DNA from: Naganishia liquefaciens | Lineage: Eukaryota; Basidiomycota; Tremellomycetes; Filobasidiales; Filobasidiaceae | Assembly (NCBI GenBank): GCA_013423385.1 | Contig: BLZA01000007.1 | Span: 868,001 to 932,000 of the forward strand | Length of the DNA stretch: 64,000 bases | Reading direction: 5' to 3' | In this document: positions 36,161 to 45,870 of the stretch, in pieces | Position numbering within the stretch: position 1 is the stretch's first letter | How the letters are laid out: every line of letters begins with the position of its first letter | The notes under the pieces: generated by a model | Databases searched by the model: none | What the model was told of the DNA's origin: nothing | The model's input: the letters and a program-made list of their open reading frames with translations, nothing else | Translations under genes and position numbers: made by a program

Positions 36161-39100
36161 ATGTCATCGGATCCGACATTCAAGTACGCAAAAGAGCTGC
36201 AACTTCTCGCGCCGTTGTTTCCGGATTGGGACAATCAGGCACTGGCGTTTGTGCTGGCGGATACGAGGGGGAATGTGGAGGATGCGGCGTTGATGATTTC
36301 GGATGGTGAGTGCCGAACGCAGCAGCGAGGATACCCCGGGGCGATCGGTGGGAGCGAGAATTACAGCGCTGCAGGCGACGAATGCTGGAGGCTGTTGTAG
36401 GACGGCCTAGATCGCTTCTTGTCGAGCCAACCGAGAATTCCACCGCTGCAGGCAAGGAATTTCCGAGGCCGTCGTCGGACGGCCGAGAAGACCTCTGTCA
36501 AGTGAAGCGAGATCAAGCCGCCGTACGCGAAAATTCGACGAGGCTATCGCAGGAGGGCCGAGATCACTTTAACACAGCATGAACCCAAACGTCTGGGGAC
36601 AGGATCCTTCAAACACGCCCTCATCTGCGAGGAAACAGCATCGGCGAGCGAGACATCAGGCACGGAAATTTCCACATCTTCCCGACAAACAGTACAGAAA
36701 CGAGAGCGCACACGGAACACGAAAACGACCAGTCATGTATCAGAGGAATAGGAGATCGCGATCGACACGATAGGAGACGTTCGAGACGGAATGCCTCGCC
36801 TCTTGCTGGCCTCAAATTCTCCTCTCGATCAATGTCCTCTTTAACTGTTACGCAATGCACCGCTAACTTCCCCTTTCCTTTCCAGGTCGAGCATCAAAGT
36901 TCACGACAGCCTCACGCAAAAAGGAAAAGAAACCTACGCCTGCCGCGCCGTCGAGCAGGACGACCAACAATGCCACCATGGACAGCGCAGGATGGGCAAA
37001 CGCATCCGCTGATGCAGGTGTCGGTTCGTCAAGAGGAGGTCTCCGAGGCGGACGTGGTGGAGGTCGCGGTGGACGTGGTGGGCGCGGAGGGTTCGGTGAG
37101 TTCAGGCCGCTCGTTGCATGTCGTGAACGAGACTCACACGCGGGCTCTCACAGATGCCGGTCGAGGAGGACGCGGTGGCAGGGGCGGCGCACGTGGCGGA
37201 CGTGGTGGTTTCCGAGGCGCATCGCATGACGCACCAAAGGCAGACAGCACCGAAGGCTGGGCATCGTCGACCGATGCACCCGTCGCGGCCAACGAGGTGG
37301 CTGATGCCGTGGAACCCGTAGCTGAGAGCAAGGAGAGCAACAAGGCCAAGGCATCGGAACCGGCAGGACCGGCGCCCATCTCGTGGAAGAGCATCGTCGC
37401 CGGAACGGCCAAGTCAAAGCCGGCTCCCGCCGCGCCCGCATCCACCAACGCTGCGGGTCTTGCCGCGCTCGAGGGTCAAATCAACAGCACAACTGCCGGC
37501 GAATCTGCCGTCGCTACGGAAGACGCCTCTGCTGCACCGGTTTCTACAACCGCCACGGCCGTCGCAGACCACGTTCAGAACACGGAAGAATTCAACGCAT
37601 CAGGCGGATGGGGTGACGCGCCGGCCGCGAGTGAGATCGATGCCGCCGCGAAAGCAGTCGGATGGGATAACGCGCCAGCCGAGACACCCGACGTGGCCGC
37701 GCCGGCCGTTGCCAAGAAGACGTCGATGATCCCCAAGAACGCCAAGATGAGCTGGGCCCAGATTGCCAGGTGCGTAGCCTGTTTTCCTGGGAAGGAGGTC
37801 CAATATGCTGAATTTGCGCTAGGCCCGCGCCCAAACCTGCTCCCGCTCCCAAGGCTGTTCCCGCACCCCCGGCACCTCCTGCAGAGGCTCAGCCAGAGGA
37901 CGCTCAAGAACAGCCCGAACAGACAGAGGCGTCGACAGAGGAGACCACCACGGAATTGGCTGCCCAAGCCATGGATCAGCCCGAAGTGATCGTGGACCAG
38001 GAACCCAAGGCTCCTGCGCCCGTCGACGCCGTTCCGGATGCGGCCGCCGTTGCCGAGGTCGAAGAGGAAGTCTCGACTGCTCCCTCCGTCTCCGAGTCCG
38101 CCCAGACTGCCGAAGCCGTGCCCGAGGCGTCGGAGCCGGCTTCAGCCGAGCCGATCAAGGACGCCTGGACTAGTGACGTTCAGGCGGTCCCGCAAGTGCC
38201 CGCAGCGGCTTCCGCCCAGGCGACATCTTCTCAGGCTGCTGTCCCGGCCGTCTCTGCCCCGGCGTACAACGGTCCGCCCGGGCTCAACCCGGCTACTAAG
38301 GCTTCCGCTTCGGCGCCCATTCGAACGTCATCTCGAGCCGCCTCGCGATTCACGGATGGACAGGCCGTCGTCATGCCCGGCGCGATCTCTTCATCGTCGG
38401 GTCTTGATATGCAGTTTGGCAGTTTGAGCTTTGGCAATGCGTCGTCTGGTCCCGAGCCCATGTGAGTATTGCTGTCGAGATCGAGGCGGACATGTCTGAT
38501 TCCCTTGTAGTCAAACGACCGAGCCGCTGGACGAACACAAGTCTTCGCCTCCGGCAGAGGCCCGACAGCCCGTCGCATCCGCCGCTCAAGCGCCGGTTCA
38601 GGCCCAACAGCCAGCCGCTTCTCAGCAACCGGCCGTCGCGCAACCCCCGGCTCAGCAGGCTACCCAGCCTGTTGCTCCGCAGATCCCCCAAAGCCAGGCT
38701 CAGCCGCAGCAGCCGCAGCAGAACGCCTTCCCCGTGCAAACCATCTACGGACAGAGCCAGGGTGGATTCTACCAGCCCAGCCAAATCGGCGGATATGCTC
38801 AGAGCCAACTTCCCGGCCAGCAGCAAGGCATGTTCCCCCAGCAATACTATCAGCAAAACCAGCACTTGCAGCAGCCTCAATCGGCTCCTTCGTCTGCGAC
38901 TCCTGAAAACCAGAATGCTCAACCTGCGGCGTCCATCAACAGCCACGAGCAGTCAACTCAACACCAGCAGACTCAGCAGCAGCAGTCACACCAGGGCTAC
39001 TATGGTCAGCATCAATCGGCGCACCAGGACCCGCAATCGAGGTTTGCCGCCGACGCCCAGGCCCAGCACCAGCCGCAGCAGTCGCTGTACGGCGGCTACC

Positions 39101-40082
39101 CTCAGAGTCAGTACAGCTATGGACAGCCTCAGGTCCAGCAGTCTCAGTCTCTCGGCAACGACATGTATTCGTCCGAGCAGCAGAGGGTGAGTTATATTCA
39201 CGACAAGACGGCGACTTTGCTAACATTTTCCGCAGTCCCTGTACGACTCTTACGGAAGTGGATACGGTCGACAGGGCCAGGAGGCCAACAAGCAAGCCAC
39301 TCCCCAACCTGCCTCGGCTCAGGCTATCGGAGTGCAGGCACAGCCCGCTCAACCTGCTCAGCAGGCTCCTCCTAACCAATTCTACTCTGGAATGAACACT
39401 GGCTATTATGCTCCGTACAACCCGTACTTCCAGTGTGAGTGCATCTTCCCCAGCACTGATCTCCCGTTACTGGGCTGATCTTGATTCTGCAGACGCCCCG
39501 AACCCTTCTTACCAGCAGTACTTCCCCATGGGTCAGCCCGCCCGAGCACCTTACCAAGCTTCGCCGGCCGCTCCTGCCGGCCCGATGCTCGGGCAGGCTG
39601 TCAACAAGCCTGCGAGCGTGCCTCAGGCTCAATCGCCCTATGCTCCCCACCAAACATACCCTTCCGCCGGCGGATACGATGACAGCTCGTACTTGAACCG
39701 ATTCAACGACAACAAGATTGGTCAGCAGCCTGCCCAGCAGGCCTACCAAGCTCAGGGCGGCCTTCACAATTACCTCGGCTCTGGCAGCCAAGGCTCGGCT
39801 TCTTCCGGTCTTGCACCCGGTCGAGCTGGCAACGACGAGGACATTTATAAAAACGCCGGCTCGCTGCGAGGCGCAACTTCGTTGGGACAACAAAGTCAAC
39901 AGCAGACTTCTCAGTCGCAGCAGCCTCAGCCCCAGTCGCAGCAGCCCCAGCCCCAGCAGCAGCAGCACCAGCAGCAACACTCGTTCGGCTACCAAGGTTA
40001 CCCGCAGCAGAGTGACTGGAGCTCTTACGCCCAATACGGTTCCCGAGCAGGTGCTGGGCAATACTGGGGTGGACAGCAGTAG
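36161..40082 (+). CDS. DEF1: DEF1/UBAP2L-like protein: CUE/UBA domain, RGG boxes, Gln-rich tail
   Basis: Yeast Def1 targets stalled RNA polymerase II for ubiquitylation; UBAP2/UBAP2L are its reported human counterparts. The start at 36161 gives FKYAKELQLLAPLFPDWDNQ and ALAFVLADTRGNVEDAALM, a CUE/UBA fold. A 580-nt intron follows. Next come two Arg-Gly blocks (GRGGGRGGRGGRGGF and GGRGGRGGARGGRGGF), then a long Ala/Glu/Pro-rich stretch with ISWKSIVAGT and MSWAQIAR, and then VVMPGAISSSSGLDMQFGSL, which matches the UBAP2-family motif (MPG followed by a QFG-L-FG core). The C-terminal half is Gln/Tyr/Ser/Pro-rich and prion-like, ending AGAGQYWGGQQ. Seven or so exons; introns after residue 49 and inside the RGG region are clear. 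Long minus-strand open frames over the Gln-rich half are shadows of CAG-type codons. Confidence 0.8.
36306..36885 (+). repeat. 580-nt intron with imperfect internal repeats
   Basis: This first intron of the DEF1-like gene is about ten times longer than its neighbours. It has a GTGAGT donor and a CCTTTCCAG acceptor. Within it, 36355-36413 and 36430-36488 are diverged copies of a roughly 58-nt unit sharing GAATT, CGCTGCAGGC and GGACGGCC. A shorter third piece lies at 36527-36566. I could not identify a snoRNA box C/D or H/ACA pattern with confidence. Confidence 0.6.
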
Positions 40083-40486
40083 ACCCGGATCTTGTCAAGA
40101 GGATGGTCATTGGAGACGGCCACTCTTGTATTTGTAAACAAAACAAAGAAGGGTCTCTGAACCCATTTGAAGGATAGCGATGCAAAGCCGAAAGAAAGGC
40201 AGTCTCTTCTCAAGTTTGCCGTGACATGCGGTGTCTCGCGCGACAGTTCCTTTCGTTTGAGCTGCATTTCATCAGGCCAATGTGCCTGTTGGACGTCCAG
40301 CAACCCGTGTGCTCACTTGCTTTCTTTGGACGTCAGCATGGCAAGACGAGCGACCGAGTCTGTAGCAGATTGCCTCTTTCCTCGTCACCTCATGTGCAAT
40401 TGCAGCAGAATATTATCTGTTATTCCTGTATTCTATCTCACTGCCCTGCATCGGGCTTGTTTTTCCTTTCAACATTATCCCCTCGA
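40083..40486. other. Convergent 3' region of DEF1-like and HEM3 genes
   Basis: The stretch lies between two stop codons and probably contains both 3' UTRs. Nothing else is supported. Confidence 0.5.
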
Positions 40487-41847
40487 TTACTTCTCGACCG
40501 CCACCTGCGCCTCCATTGCCGCTCGTCGCTCGGCGTCCTCTCTTTCCCGCCTGATGTCATTAATCTCGTCGAGAATCTCCCGGGCGCCCTTGTCCATCAA
40601 CTCGCGCGCGACGCGGTGTCCCCATTCTTCGGCCTCTTGATGACACTTGACGAGCACCTTGCCGGCGTTGAGCGTCACTTGTCGCTGACCGTCTATCGAG
40701 GTCACGCACGACGTCAAGTGCAGGATTGCGTGTTTGCCGAATCCGGATTGCCGAAGCAGTGGCGCGGAGAATGACGGTGCCTCGGGCTCGACATCGAATG
40801 GGCGGTTAACCTCGGCGGCGGCATCACTCCCCGGCTCGACCTCGTCAATCGTACAGTCCACGCCCACGGGCACCGAACACCCTCCCTCGAGCTCGCGCAA
40901 CAAGCCCCGCTCTGCTGCTGTTGTCCATTCGGCGCGCCAGTCCCCGGCATGCTGAAGTACGCGTTTGACGCGTTCATCCCCGGAGCGAATTTCGAGCGCG
41001 AGCGCGCCCTGGCCGACGGCGTAGAGAATGTCGGGCGCACGGAGGGTGGATGTGATGCGTGCGTCCCAGCCGAGACGATTGAGGCCGGCAGCGGCCAGGA
41101 TGAGTGCCGTGTAGGGTCCGGTGGGGTCGTCGAGTTTCTTGAGACGGGTGTCACTGTAGGGTTGGGGGGTTTAGGGTATGAGTAGTGGTCAGGCGGGAGA
41201 GGGGGTTCAGGGGGGACTTGCAGGTTGCCTCGCTAGAGGACATGAATGTACCGCAAGTCAGTTTCCAGCCCAGAATGCTTGCCTTCGTAATCTCGACTAC
41301 TCACGACATCCATGACCTTGAGTTTCGGGTACACCCTGCGCAACTGCGCTATCCTTCGAACGCTACTCGTGCCGACGACGCTCCCCTCGGGCAGCTCGGC
41401 GAGCGACTTGTATTGCAGACCCTTTTTCACGACGAGCGCATCGTGCGGATCCTCTCGCGGCAAGATGGCAGCAATCTCACAGTCGTCCGGTATCCGCGTC
41501 GGCATATCCTTGAGACAATGAATGATCATGTCGAGTTCCCCGCGCATGAGCGCCACCTCGAGTTCCTCGGTCCACAGCGACTTGGCCGGCGCCGTTCCGG
41601 CCTTGGCACCCGCAATGGCCTCGCCCCGGGGACCGATCCCTGCTACTTGGTTGTCGTTGGACAAGAGGTATAGTGGGGACGTCTTGTTGCGGTCCCCAAG
41701 GACAGACATGGGCGTCACGGGGAACTGGAGCTCGTCGCCCGGATGGAGGCCGTTGAGGAGGGCGGCGACATGGTGGGTCTGGACGAGGGCGAGTTGGGAG
41801 TTGCGCGTGCCGAGACGGTAGGTGTCGATGTTGGAGGGGCCTGCCAT
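40487..41847 (-). CDS. HEM3: Hydroxymethylbilane synthase (porphobilinogen deaminase)
   Basis: This enzyme condenses four porphobilinogens into hydroxymethylbilane, the third step of heme synthesis in the cytosol. The start at 41845-41847 gives MAGPSNIDTYRLGTRNSQLA, the substrate/cofactor entry motif. The core continues with LWTEELEVALMRGELDMIIH and CLKDMPTRIPDDCEIAAIL, DALVVKKGL, VVGTSSVRRIAQLRR and, after introns at about 41230-41310, the pieces around LILAAAGLNRLGWDARI and ILYAVGQGALALEIR. The dipyrromethane-cofactor Cys lies in LEGGCSVPVGVD. Asp and Arg contacts are present. The protein, about 390 residues, ends at a stop at 40487. Between VGVD and HLTSCV there is an insert of about 35 acidic residues, longer than in bacterial enzymes. 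Confidence 0.92.
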
Positions 41848-41866
41848 GGTGTTGTATGGCCAGGGG

Positions 41867-41891
41867 GATGGATGGATGGATGGATGGATGG
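41867..41891. repeat. (GATG)6 microsatellite
   Basis: Six near-perfect GATG units lie 20 bp upstream of the HEM3 start codon, thus in its 5' UTR or promoter, within the 225-bp region shared with EMC5. Length polymorphism is likely in such tracts. Confidence 0.85.
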
Positions 41892-42072
41892 TGTCGGACG
41901 GATGTGTTTGCGGTATACGCTTGACGACCGAAAACACGAACGCCCGCCCGCGCACTCGCTCGATCGGTCTTGCTTGCATCTGCTTCCGCGCTCAACAGGC
42001 AGGCCGTACACTCGCTTTCAGCAGACCGCTACATGCACCCACCCATCACATCACATCGCCCCACGCCACATC

Positions 42073-42685
42073 ATGTCGCTCACATCCCTCCTCGGCGCCT
42101 CCCTCGTCGCCATCGCCCTCTCCATACTCTTCCATGGTACGCCCCCCGCCTCCATCGCTCCGAGCAGCAACATGGGTACATCGCTCACTCATTCCCTCCG
42201 TGCATTCCCGACGTAGCCGCGTACTCGACCTACGAGCGCAAGTCACACCCGCTCACCCCTTTTCAAACGTCTGATTTCTTTCCCCGACTACAGATCTCTC
42301 GATATTAAAGTCGCTCGGTAAACCCGCAACTACTATCCCGACATCTGTGGGTTCCCCTTTTCTCCATATGCAATATCCAGTAGCCGACGCTCATTTTCCC
42401 ACGGCAGATCTGGTACGAAGCGTTCCTCTCATTCTTGGTGTTTGTGCCCGCGGTGGCAATGACGACGTCACCGCTGGAAGATATCACCTGGCGCGGGGAG
42501 ATGCACAAGCGGTGAGTGTGTGTGTGGCGGATTTCAGGGGCGCCCTCGGCCTCAGAAGGAGTCATTTGGGACTGAGCTGTGTGTGATTTCTGGGCCGTGT
42601 TAGCATGTCGGAGGAGACGGATTCGCGGATGGCGTTTTTGCCGCTGGGGCCGGCGGCACGGGTCGCGTCGTCTTCATCATCGTGA
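42073..42685 (+). CDS. EMC5: ER membrane protein complex subunit 5 (EMC5/MMgT family)
   Basis: Emc5 is a small two-helix subunit of the EMC, which inserts tail-anchored and multi-pass proteins into the ER membrane. Five exons join in frame: 42073-42136, 42217-42237 (only 21 nt), 42294-42346, 42408-42511 and 42604-42685, giving 107 residues. The product reads MSLTSLLGASLVAIALSILF (helix 1), AAYSTYEHLSILKSLGKP, then IWYEAFLSFLVFVPAVAMTT (helix 2) and ITWRGEMHKR, matching the family's Y-x-YEH, GKP and W-x-EM blocks. The second intron (42238-42293) has a GC donor, GCAAGT, and only this choice keeps frame and restores the conserved His. Length is normal. It shares a short divergent promoter with HEM3. 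Confidence 0.87.
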
Positions 42686-43407
42686 GAAGCTTTTTGGGTG
42701 CAGGATGGTTATCGTGAATTGTTGTAAGAATAGATGTTCCCATGTTTTCGCGGATGTTCCCACAGCAAGGGGTTCCTACCAACGGAAGCAAGATGGATGG
42801 AAAACATCATGTATAGACACACAAACGGCAAACAAGCAAACAAACAAACAAATACGCATCTACAACGTTTTTAACAACGGGGGACATGGAACCCCATCAG
42901 AGTGATAGCCGAAATCAATCCTCGTCCCGACTTTTCGTGTTTGAGTCCAAGGATCCAAGGCGTTCGGATGGGCCCAGTGACAAGTGGGATACAACACGGC
43001 ACGGCGCGCCAATGTATACGGCGGCGGGATCCCGAACGTGGGAGAAGGGCGGTACATGAACAAAAGGGGTTTCTCGTGAAAAGTCGTCATGGATACAGAG
43101 GTCGCGTAGGCGCAAAAGGGAGGGCCGTTTCCGCCAACCGCCGGTCAGGATATGCTGGATTCGTTTACTATCACCGGAATTCGCTTCCCCAGGTGTGGTC
43201 GTGTTCACGGCGTATCAGAGGCGGGCGGGGCGATTTGGTGATGTCTTCCATGCCGGCGGAAAGAGGCAGAGGGTCTATCTTTCCCCTGGTCGAGCCGGTG
43301 GTGGTGGGGCCATGTCGAAAGCGGTCGTGTCGAGATAATCATCTATGGGCAGCGCGTCTATGGTTGGGTTCGGTTCCCGTGAAAGGGCAAGTGCCGACAG
43401 GTGTCTT
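42686..43407. other. Convergent 3' region with (CAAA)n repeat
   Basis: This stretch lies between the stops of EMC5 and the next gene. A simple repeat rich in CAAA spans about 42820-42853. The small open frames show no splice or family support. Confidence 0.5.
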
Positions 43408-44630
43408 TCACGTCTGAACGGGCGCTCCAAGCATGAGTGTCCCGACGGATGCCATGCCGTCAATGTCGGGAACATCATCCTTGATTTCCTCTTGCTCATT
43501 ATTACGCGACGCCCGATCCACCGACAGCACGTCATGACCAATCGGATCGTCCATCTCAAGCGCGGGACTCGTGCTCGTCGAGGATCCAAGACTGCTCGGG
43601 ACGAGGAGTCCTTGATCGTCGACGCTGCGAAGCGACGGCGCGTCCGGGTGCGCGTGCCCATGCGAGCGCGGTGTCTTCTCACGCGAAACGGCACCCTCGG
43701 ACACGGCCTCGGAGTCGTCGTCCTCATAAGCGAATGCTTTTTGTCTCATGACGTGGGAGAACGCTTTCGACTTGTATCCCTGCATCGCGCGTGCGTCGTC
43801 GTAACCTGATAGTCCCAGCGAATTTGCCAGGTTTGAGCTAGAGTCCCGACTACGCAGACCGGTATTCGGGGTGTGGGTGGTGTTGCTGTCGTCCGATGTT
43901 TCAGAAGACGCAATAGAGGTGGAGGAGGACGAGATTGAGGTCGCGACGGATGCGGGGGAGTAGTTGACCGCCGAGTTTTCCGCGGGGGTGGTGTCTGCCC
44001 GATCTCGAGCGGTATCTGACAGGCCGGATACCACGTCATGTCCTTGCATTTCGGGCGATGGTGCGAGAACGGCCTCCGTTTTGCCATTTGGGCGACGTGC
44101 TTTGCTCCGGGACTTTTCAGTGGGAGAACGAGGCAGGCGGATATCTCGCGGGGACTTGTGACGTGCGTCGGATGAGCATGAGATCGCGATCTCGCCTCAC
44201 AGTATGCTCACCAAATGCAGCGTCCGTGCGATCACTGATCGACATGAAGCAAGTTTCGACACAAGCAGACAATAGGAATGGCGGTAATTGAGTTCCAGGC
44301 CAGATTTGGAGAGCAGGATTGAGTGGTACGCACAATACGCTACCAGATCCTGCGAAAGAAAAAGAGGCACAACGGTTTGAGAAAGACTGAGAGATAGCCT
44401 CGTCATTCAGAGACTTACGAGCAAGACGCAGAGGATGAATGGCATGGCCAATGTCACTGCAGCAAAACGGCACATGGCCGGGACCTGCGTGCAGGACACA
44501 AGTTCATGCATCAGCAATCTGATAGCCTTATCAAGCGAGGAAGACGTACGCTGGCAAGAATCGGAGGTAGGGGACAATCGAACGCAAGGATGTAGAGCAC
44601 ACGTGTTATGCTAGCTGAAGTATCGCTCAT
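43408..44630 (-). CDS. Unknown protein with N-terminal membrane segments and Ser-rich tail
   Basis: I do not recognise this protein. Four exons join in frame from ATG 44628-44630. It opens MSDTSASITRVLYILAFD, then VPAMCRFAAVTLAMPFILCV, and LVAYCAYHSILLSKSGLELN, which look like two or three short hydrophobic segments, though weak ones. A basic stretch follows (SPRDIRLPRSPTEKSRSKAR). The C-terminal two thirds is Ser/Thr/Asp-rich and disordered, with clusters such as SSSSTSIASSETSDDS, likely phosphorylated. The total is near 330 residues. Convergence with EMC5 and position beside HIS4/F-box genes gives no functional hint. The frame of exon 3 was chosen because it is the one that keeps the downstream exon open; an alternative frame exists for that exon. 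Confidence 0.55.
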
Positions 44631-45870
44631 TTTGAATGGCTGAACTGTGAAGGATAGTTTACGATGTCTGGTATGCGGCGATGATCGTCAAAGTCGGATT
44701 TCCGAGTATGCCTTCCGATCAGAGAACGTTTCAAATCCCGAGAATAGGACAGGCGATTGAGATCGGGGAGCGCTCGACTCGATTTGTAGACTAATCAGGA
44801 AGGCTGCGATAACAGACCCGGAACACTTCCGAGAAAGACGAGCTTCAGCGACTGCAAATCGGGTCTACGAACGACAGATAGAATATCGACTTACGCGAAT
44901 GCGGTCCCGACGGCAATCTACGGCTTCTCTTCCAATGCCGATCCAGTCGATTTCGACGCTAACGAAGAGATACCGGTTGCCACCAATGCGGAAAATGCAA
45001 GTATAGGGACGAATCAAGGATAGTTGACGAGGATCTAAGGATTCCGCAATTTATCGACGGCGCTGGAGTGAGACGAATGAAATGATTGATGGTTGCCAAC
45101 GTTCACGGTCCTCGTCAGGTGAATCTCGCTTCTTCGCATTCAAGGCTCGCGAAAGTGGAAAGAGGGAGTGTCAATGATCCAGTGATAGCCGGGAAGTGTC
45201 TGTGTGTGGCTATGGGCTCGAGGGCAGCGCTATCTCTCATTATCGAGGCCGCCTCATCCCGCAGTTCCCGTCGAGGAGCACAGAGGTGCAACCGATGCGG
45301 AGTAACGCTGAGACACTCGCCATACCATTCGCAAGCAGCCCTTTTTGCATCCGGATCTCACGAACGAAACAAGAGTTTCCGCTGGATCGTTTCTATCCGA
45401 TGTACACGCGCGGGAACAGCTAGAGCTCGTCGGCAGGCCGCGGGAGGCGACAAACAATGCAGTCTTGGCAAGCCCGTGCGCCGCCATCATTATCATCCAT
45501 TGGCTTTGCTAGGCTGCTAGAGTCTCCCAGTCAACGAGACCGCACGCCGAGGAGGACCAGGATAAGATTGGGCGTTTCGCACGTAGTGGAAAGTAAATCT
45601 CCGTCATCTCAGGCCAGCCACAAAGACAATGCAAGGGCAGAACCGTAAAGAACGAAGGCATAGAGATTCCCACAGCCAAACGCAAGAGGGTTGCCTGCTC
45701 CCGTCATTCGACCATCAAAGCGTCCATAAACCCCCACCTTGAGAAACGTAGGCTCTATGCTATAGCGACTTTGGCTTCGACCGCGTTGTTGAATATCCCT
45801 TAGCGCTGCCAAGTGTATGCGCATTAATTTCAATTTTGTTGCGTGACAACATATGCGAAATGCTGTTCTA
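44631..45870. other. 1.2 kb intergenic region, no gene called
   Basis: This region separates the start of the unknown membrane protein from the end of the F-box gene. Between about 44790 and 45020 both strands are open for 50-76 codons next to plausible splice sites, with protein-like composition, so an upstream exon or 5' UTR intron is possible. A 144-codon plus-strand frame at 45086 shows no family motif. Confidence 0.35.

Noticed and set aside
37134-37967. Minus-strand frames of about 100-130 codons within the RGG region
   Set aside because: Low-complexity shadow of Gly/Ala/Pro codons; no splice or motif support.
38371-40061. Long minus-strand Leu/Arg-rich frames opposite the DEF1-like gene
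   Set aside because: They are the reverse complement of CAG/CAA/CCN codons of a Gln/Pro-rich protein, which rarely produce stops on the other strand.
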